A stretch of 56,831 bases of DNA. Source: Deltaproteobacteria bacterium. Lineage in GTDB: Bacteria > Desulfobacterota > Dissulfuribacteria > Dissulfuribacterales > UBA3076. This document shows, piece by piece, positions 48,261-56,831 of this stretch (position 1 is the first letter of the stretch; each line of letters starts with the position of its first letter). Made by a program: the position numbers and the translations under genes. The notes beneath the pieces were generated by a model. That model was not told the DNA's origin. It made no database searches and saw nothing but the letters and a program-made list of their open reading frames with translations. The stretch covers positions 23,571 through 80,401 of the forward strand of contig PQXD01000010.1 of NCBI GenBank assembly GCA_003194485.1, given 5' to 3'.

Positions 48261-49169
48261 TCAAGAACCAATATTCCCATAGGGAGTAAAAATACAATCC
48301 TCAAGAACTGTGCCTGAAGGGACATCGCTTCCCTCCCAGATCACCGTCCTGCAAAGAGTGACACCGGATCCCAGGCTCACTCTATGTCCTATAGAGACCC
48401 AGTCTTTCCACATGAGATCGTCAGGCAATTCGGTGCCCTTCCCAACCAGGCACATGTTATTTTCATTTGCGAGAAGCACTTTATGGACGGAAAGATACCT
48501 CCTGGGCGATCCGATATCCTCCCATATGTAGTGACCGGCAATTTGATCAGCTCTTAATGCCTGTAAACGACCGCCCTTATCAATTACTGCCTTAAATATA
48601 TCAATCAAAGAACCGGGACGATCTTCAGGAATAGTCCTTATAAATTCCGGTTCCAGTACGGAAATACCGGTAAAGGCCATGGCGTCCGGCCCGTTGTAAT
48701 TAAAACCCGAGACCCTTCCGTCCGGCACAACAGCCACGTTGTTCCACGGCTCCCTCTTGTGGACCACCAGCGATGCAACAGCCCCTTGGTGCCGGTGCAG
48801 ATTAATTACCCGGGCCAGATCCAGATCTGTTACCACATCTCCGTTTATAACCAGCAGGGGTTCATTTTTTGAGATATGAGGCAGGGCATTTCTGATCGCC
48901 CCGCCGGTTCCAAGCAGTGATGGTTCCATCAATGTAATAATTTCAGCCTTGCCTTTATAAGATCCTGCCATCTCCAACACCAGATGTGCAAGGTGAAAGC
49001 AGTTGATCACAACCTTCCTGAATCCCGCCTCCTCAAGCTGATAAAGTAATCTGTAGAGCAAAGGCCTGTTTAATACTGGAAATAAAGGCTTGGGTAAATA
49101 AAGTGAAATAGGCTGCAGGCGCGTACCCAGGCCTGCAGCCAGGATCATGGCTTGCGTAAAGAAAGGCAT
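48261..49169 (-). CDS. Sugar-phosphate nucleotidyltransferase
   Basis: About 302 residues. The nucleotide-binding signature is AMILAAGLGTRLQPI, followed by KPLFPVLNRPLLYRLL and the metal/sugar site VVTDLDLAR. The last 60 residues contain short hexapeptide-like turns (VSIGHRVSLGSGVTLC), as in mannose-1-phosphate guanylyltransferase-type enzymes. The sugar specificity cannot be told from the sequence. The start ATG 49169 is preferred (MPFFTQAMILAAG); no strong ribosome binding site is seen. tatA lies just upstream on the same strand. Confidence 0.88.
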   Translation of the reverse strand: MPFFTQAMILAAGLGTRLQPISLYLPKPLFPVLNRPLLYRLLYQLEEAGFRKVVINCFHLAHLVLEMAGSYKGKAEIITLMEPSLLGTGGAIRNALPHISKNEPLLVINGDVVTDLDLARVINLHRHQGAVASLVVHKREPWNNVAVVPDGRVSGFNYNGPDAMAFTGISVLEPEFIRTIPEDRPGSLIDIFKAVIDKGGRLQALRADQIAGHYIWEDIGSPRRYLSVHKVLLANENNMCLVGKGTELPDDLMWKDWVSIGHRVSLGSGVTLCRTVIWEGSDVPSGTVLEDCIFTPYGNIGS

Positions 49170-49202
49170 ATTACACGAGACCACGTATAATCCGTGGAGC
49201 CA

Positions 49203-49421
49203 CTAAACCTTTTTCTTGCCTTCTGTGTCCGATGAGCTGCTGGATTTGTCATCTAAAAGCTTTTCCGGATCGACCTCATTTTCAAGGTCCTTCAAACCGG
49301 ATTTGAAGGCCTTCAGGCCTTTTCCAAGCCCGGCCCCTATTTCCGGAAGCTTCTTGCCCCCAAAGACAAAAAAGGCGATCAGCAGGATGATTAACAGCTC
49401 TTGTGTTCCTAAGCCAAACAT
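49203..49421 (-). CDS. tatA: Twin-arginine translocase subunit TatA/E
   Basis: 72 residues: one N-terminal membrane helix (ELLIILLIAFFVF), then GGKKLPEIGAGLGKGLKAFKSGL, the amphipathic helix that lines the Tat pore, and a charged Ser-rich tail. With tatC (not in this window) it exports folded cofactor-containing proteins. A second copy lies at 51837-52025 on the other side of the cytochrome c genes. Confidence 0.95.
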   Translation of the reverse strand: MFGLGTQELLIILLIAFFVFGGKKLPEIGAGLGKGLKAFKSGLKDLENEVDPEKLLDDKSSSSSDTEGKKKV

Positions 49422-49556
49422 TTAAACCCCTTTATAGACAATGTCGAATTGTGAATGTTGAATGCTGAATTGGAGAAGAAGATTTAAGAGACATACACCT
49501 TAATTCAACATTATTTATTATTGTGCGCCGCAGATCGGGTTTTTTCAGCGGAATCA

Positions 49557-50405
49557 TTATTGTGATCCGTAACTATGCAGGCCTGAAAGCAGGAAATTCA
49601 CCCCGAAGTATGTAAACATCACTGAGACAAAACCTATTATCGATAAGTAGGCGATCCTGCGTCCGGCCCAGCCCCTGACGAACCTTGCATGCAGTGCCGT
49701 GGCATATACAAACCAGGTTATCAATGACCACGTCTCCTTTGGGTCCCAGCTCCAATACGTACCCCAGGCATCATTGGCCCAAACGGCTCCTGTAATTATG
49801 CCGAGGGTCAACCAGAGAAAACCAAAGATTATTGTCTGGTGCATCAACTCATCAAGGACTTTGCAATCAGGTATAATACCCATGATCCCCGTTGAATCCC
49901 CGCTGGATCTGTTTTTGAAAAGGTACATAATGCCGAGTCCGCAGGCAACAGCAAAAGAGGCGTATCCGAGGAAGCACGTAACGACGTGTGCAATGAGCCA
50001 ATTGCTTTTAAGAGCTGGGATAAGGGGCTGTATTTCATCTTCAATCTCAGGACTAAAGGATGCATAGGCCATGGCAAGGGATGCGAACGGAGTTGCGAAG
50101 GCCCCGATCACACGTCGCTTGACCCGCCATTCCATAACCAGGTAAACCAGGATCGTCATCCACGCAAAAAATACCAGGGACTCATAAAGGTTTGAGAGCG
50201 GGGCATGCCCGTATCCCAATTTGTAAGACTCTACCCATCTGAGGATTATTCCTGTTGTCTGAATGACAAGGCCTCCGGCCGTAACTATTGTAGCCAGTAA
50301 TCCCACCTTCTGTACCCTGAAGATCCAGTGTATCAAATAGAGCGCAGCGGCCCCCAGATATATAAAAGTGGTCAAACTTAAAAAATATGAACTGGAAAAG
50401 GTCAT
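49557..50405 (-). CDS. ccsB: System II cytochrome c assembly protein CcsB/CcsA
   Basis: 282-residue membrane protein with about eight helices. The WWD heme-handling motif appears as WGTYWSWDPKETWSL, and conserved His residues sit in membrane loops (LIAHVVTCFLGYASF, HARFVRGWAG). With ResB it carries heme across the membrane and attaches it to apocytochromes c. Its ATG overlaps the resB stop (TAATG), so translation is coupled. Confidence 0.94.
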   Translation of the reverse strand: MTFSSSYFLSLTTFIYLGAAALYLIHWIFRVQKVGLLATIVTAGGLVIQTTGIILRWVESYKLGYGHAPLSNLYESLVFFAWMTILVYLVMEWRVKRRVIGAFATPFASLAMAYASFSPEIEDEIQPLIPALKSNWLIAHVVTCFLGYASFAVACGLGIMYLFKNRSSGDSTGIMGIIPDCKVLDELMHQTIIFGFLWLTLGIITGAVWANDAWGTYWSWDPKETWSLITWFVYATALHARFVRGWAGRRIAYLSIIGFVSVMFTYFGVNFLLSGLHSYGSQ

Positions 50406-51766
50406 TACCGTGCTCCTAATCTGGAATCCAAGGCCTTTTCGATCTCTCTGATGTCTTTTTCAAACTGCAATTTATTCTTGCTGGTCTGACCGGACAAAAT
50501 TACAATAGTCTTGCCCTCCCGGCGACCTATCCAGAGCCACACGCGTCTGTGCGGGACCCAGAACACTACGGTAAAACCAATAATGAGGAACGCACAGCCC
50601 AACCATACTATCCATACCCCAGGGTCTTTCTTGATTTGCAGCCCGGTCAGATACCGTTGCCTGGCATTAACCAGGGAAATCCCATACGAGTTTTCCCCCT
50701 TTTTAAATTCCTTTTTATTTCCCTTCAGGAGCCATAAAGAACCTTCACGGCCTTCCCGGTCTCCGATCCATATCTGGGCTGCAGGCCTTCCATGGACGCT
50801 GGGCAGATACTGTATCAGGCCAAAGGTCAATTGTGCTTCCGGCCACAAGGTCTTTTGAAATGCGGAAATAGTGAGTAAGCGCTGTGTGCTCTCAGACTCC
50901 GCGACCCGAACGGTTACTTCAGGAATAGCCCGATAGCTTGCCTGATAAAAAGTGATACCCCTGTATTTTAAGGGATCATTAACAACGATGGACTTACGTA
51001 CGACTTCCTTATTGCCATTTAACACAGTCAGGTCGGATCGATACTCTTTTGGTGCGCCGTTATCGTAAAAGGAGATATCAAAACGATCACAACGGACGGA
51101 AAAACCAAGAGGTATTTGCTCTCCTGTCTGTTTATTCACAATATGATCTATTGTCTCCCCTTCCGGTAACATGACGCTGCCCTTGAACCCCATAAATAAC
51201 CCGACAAGGGCGCCAAGAAAAATAATCAGTATGCTGCCGTGCAGGCAATATATGCCCCAGTAGCTCCATTTTCCGCGCTCCTCCAAAAACAGCCTGCCCC
51301 CGTCTGCTGTATCCGGACGTTCGTGAAACTTGCCGACAACATCCTTAAATGCCGAGATAATCGACCGGATGGAATCATTATCCAGTTCCTCTTTTACTTC
51401 CCAGTCCTTTTTAAAAGGCATCCTTAACAGACGCCCGGAATCCATGGACAGGTTGTCTTTCCTGAAAAGCCTTAGGGTAAACGGCAAGCGCTTTAAGGTA
51501 CAGACTATCAGGTTAGTGCTGAAAAGTCCGAGCAAGGTCAGATACCACCAGGAATGATATGTATCGTACAAATGGAGAGATTTTATAATCCGAAAAAAGT
51601 TGGGGCCGTATGTTTCCAGATAGAATTGGAGTGATTCTCTCTGGGGTATTAAGGTACCGGCAATAGAGGTTACGGCAAGAGTGATTAAGAGAAATACTGC
51701 CAGACGGACCGACGAAAAAAAACGCCAGATTGGATTATCTTGATAGATTGAGGATGATGCCTTCAT
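50405..51766 (-). CDS. resB: System II cytochrome c assembly protein ResB
   Basis: 453 residues. Three membrane helices lie near the N-terminus (VRLAVFLLITLAVTSIAG; then around 75-95 and 165-185), followed by a large periplasmic domain (about 190-370). A last helix (VWLGCAFLIIGFTVVFWVP) precedes a cytoplasmic tail. The SIAGTLIPQ segment is characteristic. Partner of CcsB, which is translationally coupled downstream. The organism thus makes periplasmic c-type cytochromes. Confidence 0.92.
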   Translation of the reverse strand: MKASSSIYQDNPIWRFFSSVRLAVFLLITLAVTSIAGTLIPQRESLQFYLETYGPNFFRIIKSLHLYDTYHSWWYLTLLGLFSTNLIVCTLKRLPFTLRLFRKDNLSMDSGRLLRMPFKKDWEVKEELDNDSIRSIISAFKDVVGKFHERPDTADGGRLFLEERGKWSYWGIYCLHGSILIIFLGALVGLFMGFKGSVMLPEGETIDHIVNKQTGEQIPLGFSVRCDRFDISFYDNGAPKEYRSDLTVLNGNKEVVRKSIVVNDPLKYRGITFYQASYRAIPEVTVRVAESESTQRLLTISAFQKTLWPEAQLTFGLIQYLPSVHGRPAAQIWIGDREGREGSLWLLKGNKKEFKKGENSYGISLVNARQRYLTGLQIKKDPGVWIVWLGCAFLIIGFTVVFWVPHRRVWLWIGRREGKTIVILSGQTSKNKLQFEKDIREIEKALDSRLGAR

Positions 51767-51836
51767 GGAACGGATCGGGTATGGAAATCTGTTTCGGAGT
51801 TATTTTCAGCGTCCAGAAGCTAAGCTAATAACGGCC

Positions 51837-52025
51837 CTACGGCAATTTGTTTTTTTCATCCTGGCTGATATCGTCTCCGGCCTCTTTATTCTCCTTTAAA
51901 GACTTTTTGAAGTTGCTGATGCCCTTTCCAAGGCCCTCGCCGATTTGTGGCAGCTTACCGGCACCAAAAACGACGAGAATTATAACCAGAATTATCAGCA
52001 ACTCAGGCATCCCCAACCCAAACAT
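51837..52025 (-). CDS. tatA: Second TatA/E-type translocase subunit
   Basis: 62 residues with the same layout as the copy at 49203: a membrane helix ([19 protein letters not shown]), the [17 protein letters not shown] amphipathic helix and a charged tail. The two share the family signature but differ in most other positions, so they are paralogs rather than a recent duplication. It lies upstream of resB on the same strand, so the order is tatA-resB-ccsB-tatA. Confidence 0.93.
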   Translation of the reverse strand: MFGLGMPELLIILVIILVVFGAGKLPQIGEGLGKGISNFKKSLKENKEAGDDISQDEKNKLP

Positions 52026-52138
52026 CCTCTGTTTTCTCCTAACCGGATAAAGAATTATTGTATAATATATGACAGATCGAAAATTTTATCAAATGTACAG
52101 CCCTGCTCATCCTATGTCAATCAGCCTAATTATTCATT

Positions 52139-52404
52139 ATGGCTATTGAGTTAGCTCCGTTTCGATATATAGTCTTTGATTATTGGGTAATCATCCCTTG
52201 TCCCTCCAATGCTCTCGTCCCTTGTTTTCTGAGACTTTTGCAGCATGGGACCCTCCCTGTTCTCCTCCGCTGCGCTCCGGAGCCAGGGTTTCCCGTACTG
52301 CAAAAGCCAGGAAAACTATGGGACTTCCGCGAGTCGCTCCAAGGGATGATTACCCAATAATCCGTTACAATCAGCATATGATGCGGAGCTAACTCAATAG
52401 TCAT
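52139..52404. mobile_element. Nested palindromic element (266 bp) with 10-bp target duplication
   Basis: The outer ends are ATGGCTATTGAGTTAGCTCC and its near-inverse (one mismatch). Nested inside is a second, perfect 23-bp inverted repeat (52178-52200 with 52340-52362) enclosing the same hairpin core as copies A and E, with the loop CGCTGCGCT at 52268-52276. The whole is flanked by a perfect 10-base direct repeat ATTATTCATT (52129-52138 and 52405-52414). Its termini are unrelated to the GTAAATATTCGG family, so the core has been acquired by two kinds of element. Confidence 0.85.
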
Positions 52405-52450
52405 ATTATTCATTTCCTGCCGGATACAGCGAACGGTTGCGAGCTGGCCT

Positions 52451-53734
52451 TTATAGGCCCAATTTTTTCATTTTATTGAGAAGGGTCTTATAGCTGATCT
52501 TAAGGTCGCGGGCTGCAGCGGCCTTGTTCCCGCGAGCCGCTGCCAGGGCTGCGCCTATGAGTTCTTTTTCCTTTTTCAAGACGTGGCCCCTGCTTTCCGA
52601 CCAGAAATCACCAGGCACCGGCTCATCTTCAGGAGAAGGACTTAAAAAAGGTCTTAGGGAGTTGTCGGTAATTTTGCCTCCTGTCAGAACTGCGGTTCGA
52701 TCCAGTAAGTTAAAAAGTTCTCTTACATTACCTGGAAAATGATATCTCAGAAGAAGTTCTTTTGCGCTATCTGACAAACAGACGCTGCGGCCCAGCAGTT
52801 GCTCTATCCTTTCAGTATGATGGGCAGCCAGGGGAAAAATGTCGTCCCTTCTCTCTTTGAGGGACGGGATATGAATAGGAAAAGCTGAAAGGCGAAAGAG
52901 TAAGTCTTTCCTGAAAAGGCCATCCTTTACAGCCTTTTTCAGGTCCTTGTTTGTTGCTGCGATTATCCGGGCATCACTCCTTGATTCCTGGCTGCTGCCT
53001 AATGGCAGATAACAACCAGAGTCTAAAAATCTCAAGAGCTTAGGTTGAAGAGAAGGCGGCAACTCTCCGATCTCGTCCAAAAAAAGAGTACCCCCCTCGG
53101 CTACTGAAAGAAGGCCTCTGCGGTTCTCGATTGCCCCTGTAAAGCTGCCTTTCAAATGACCAAAAAGCATTGAATCGGCCAATTCCTGAGGCACGCTTGC
53201 ACAATTAAGCCCTATGAATTTCCCCCGGCCGCTGCGCTGATGAATATAACGGGCCAGCACCTCCTTTCCGGTCCCAGTCTCTCCTGTAATAAGAACCGGG
53301 AAGGGCGTGGAGGCTACACTGTCTGCTATTTGCAGGATCTCAAGCATTTTGGATGATTCAGCCACCAAGTCTTTGACTGCCCGCATGGGAAGCAGATCAT
53401 GAAAGCGTTGAACAAGGGCCTCGAGATCAACGGGCTTCTCCAGGAAGTCCGTGGCCCCCAATTTTAACGCCTCGACTGCTTTTTGGATGCTGCCATAAGC
53501 CGTAACCACAATTATCACACAGGAATAATTTATCCGCCGGGCCGGCTCTATAAGACTCAGCCCCTCGCCGTCGGGAAGCTGCAGATCCAATAAAAGGCCG
53601 TGGATACCTTTTAGGGAGTTCCTGGCCTTTTTCAAATTGAAAGCCAGACGTGTATTATACGCAGCACCCAATGCCTCTTGAAAAAGGCCTGCCAGTTTTT
53701 GATTGTCTTCAACTATCAGGATGTTATGTTTCAT
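52451..53734 (-). CDS. Sigma-54-dependent response regulator (NtrC family)
   Basis: 427 residues. An N-terminal receiver domain (phospho-acceptor Asp in LLLDLQLPDG near residue 51, VTAYGS, EKPVD) is followed by an AAA+ domain with Walker A GETGTGKE and Walker B GGTLFLDEIGEL. The sigma-54 contact loop is GSFTGA rather than the usual GAFTGA. The C-terminal Fis-type HTH is AAAARDLKISYKTLLNKMKK. No sensor kinase is encoded in the window, so it is an orphan here. It should drive a sigma-54 regulon once phosphorylated. Confidence 0.94.
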   Translation of the reverse strand: MKHNILIVEDNQKLAGLFQEALGAAYNTRLAFNLKKARNSLKGIHGLLLDLQLPDGEGLSLIEPARRINYSCVIIVVTAYGSIQKAVEALKLGATDFLEKPVDLEALVQRFHDLLPMRAVKDLVAESSKMLEILQIADSVASTPFPVLITGETGTGKEVLARYIHQRSGRGKFIGLNCASVPQELADSMLFGHLKGSFTGAIENRRGLLSVAEGGTLFLDEIGELPPSLQPKLLRFLDSGCYLPLGSSQESRSDARIIAATNKDLKKAVKDGLFRKDLLFRLSAFPIHIPSLKERRDDIFPLAAHHTERIEQLLGRSVCLSDSAKELLLRYHFPGNVRELFNLLDRTAVLTGGKITDNSLRPFLSPSPEDEPVPGDFWSESRGHVLKKEKELIGAALAAARGNKAAAARDLKISYKTLLNKMKKLGL

Positions 53735-53848
53735 AAATAAGGTCTATTGAGCCTTTTAAAATTACTCTTCCGTGCCGGACGCTTCATTAGACTTTACGGA
53801 CAGTAGAATCATTTTCATAAGCTCCATTACGAACTCTTACCCCAACAG

Positions 53849-54052
53849 GTAAATATTCGGTGAAACCGTCCGTGTTCCACTGCGCCTTGGAGTTGCTATC
53901 TGCTCCTTGCCGCAGAAGCGGTTTGCCTTTTGCAGGGTTTCTGGTCGCGGGCCGGATTGCACTGCCTCTCCGGTCTGCAATGAGTGAGCTTTGAAACCCG
54001 GAAAAAGGTAACCGCTTCAAGGCAGGATATAACGGATTTACCGAATATTTAC
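53849..54052 (+). mobile_element. Palindromic MITE-like element, copy F (204 bp)
   Basis: Short form with ends gtaaatattcggtgaaaccg and its near-inverse (ggatttaccgaatatttac). It is flanked by a perfect 8-base direct repeat CCCAACAG (53841-53848 and 54053-54060); including the shared TTAC of its own end, 12 bases match. It lies between the sigma-54 regulator and ppx. Confidence 0.92.
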
Positions 54053-54142
54053 CCCAACAGTGAAAAAATTCTTATAATCAGCTATGATTACAGATTACGG
54101 AATCCTTGAAAAATATTATTCTGCTCGAAATGACCGCCTGCA

Positions 54143-54167
54143 CTGCCTGTGCCGGCACGACAGGCAG
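54143..54167. repeat. Small palindrome upstream of ppx
   Basis: CTGCCTGTGCCGGCACGACA continuing to CAGGCAG: an inverted repeat with the perfect inner palindrome GTGCCGGCAC. Reading through it gives the spurious N-terminal peptide MPARQAGWNAE. Such short palindromes recur in environmental genomes; no function assigned. Confidence 0.6.
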
Positions 54168-54193
54168 GCTGGAATGCTGAGGCTTTCCTGAAT

Positions 54194-56603
<2,410 letters not shown>

Positions 56604-56653
56604 AGCTTTTATTGCTATCAGCGCATACGTACCTGAGATCCCAGCCTTAAAGC

Positions 56654-56831
56654 GTAAATATTCGGTGAATCCATGGATCACTGGCAGCCGGTCACACAGG
56701 GGAACTCCTTCTTCCAACATGCTCTCGCCCCTTGTTTTCTTAAGGCCTTTGCAGCATGGGAGACCCTCCCCCGTTCTCCTCCGCTGCGCTCCGGAGCCGG
56801 GGGTTTCCCATGCTGCGAAGACCAAGAAAAC
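56654..56831 (+). mobile_element. Palindromic MITE-like element, copy G, cut by window end
   Basis: The left end gtaaatattcggtgaatcca matches the family. Inside it is the shared hairpin core: GCAGCATGGGA (from 56751) pairs perfectly with TCCCATGCTGC, with an inner CCCCCG/CGGGGG stem and the loop CGCTGCGCT at 56782-56790. The right end lies outside the window, so size and target duplication cannot be seen. Confidence 0.75.

Overview
The window looks like chromosome of an anaerobic, deltaproteobacterial-type (Desulfobacterota-like) bacterium. The reasons are the gene content: a LonB-type ATP-dependent protease, an FmdE-family protein, an AmmeMemoRadiSam B protein, a bifunctional ThiD-ThiN, a system II (ResB/CcsB) cytochrome c assembly pair, a rubrerythrin/rubredoxin/glutaredoxin oxygen-defence cluster and an orphan sigma-54 response regulator. 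Most genes are housekeeping, at moderate GC. The exception is dnaN and the first part of gyrB, which are strikingly AT-rich. A parS-like site and AT-rich palindromes lie on the same side, which suggests an origin-proximal segment, although dnaA is not in the window.

Layout. 1-2.7 kb: lonB, cut short by foreign sequence at the window edge, and hsp20. 3.4-8.3 kb: ferritin-like gene, yifB/comM, a TraB-like unknown and serS. 8.3-14.3 kb: HAD phosphatase (containing parS), a MidA-type methyltransferase, dnaN, gyrB and a Cys-rich DUF6485-like protein. 14.3-20.5 kb: panD, panC, VKOR-thioredoxin, thiC, thiDN and an inositol monophosphatase. 20.6-22.9 kb: groESL behind a perfect CIRCE operator. 23-28.2 kb: FmdE, ArsR, TauE/SafE, AmmeMemoRadiSam B, biotin ligase and prfB with its programmed frameshift. 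28.2-35.3 kb: lnt, an HsdR-N-like protein, glgB and two metallo-beta-lactamase-fold proteins. 35.4-39.5 kb: recA and alaS. 39.7-42.6 kb: a patatin-like gene split by an IS200-type element. 43.2-46.8 kb: redox cluster and glycerophosphodiesterase. 47-56.6 kb: a second patatin, a nucleotidyltransferase, tatA-ccsB-resB-tatA, the sigma-54 regulator, ppx and guaB.

The most unusual content is non-coding. The window holds a family of short palindromic elements with no genes of their own. Their termini read GTAAATATTCGGTGAACCCG and its reverse complement. Four copies (39, 197, 204 and 395 bp) are flanked by perfect 8-bp direct repeats, so they behave as MITE-like non-autonomous transposons. Two copies carry a second palindromic module nested inside the first. 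The core of that module, a hairpin with a conserved CGCTGCGCT loop but different stems, also sits inside an unrelated element at 52139-52404 that has its own termini and a perfect 10-bp target duplication. Together with the IS200 insertion in the patatin gene and the foreign end in lonB, this is a chromosome reshaped by small mobile DNA.
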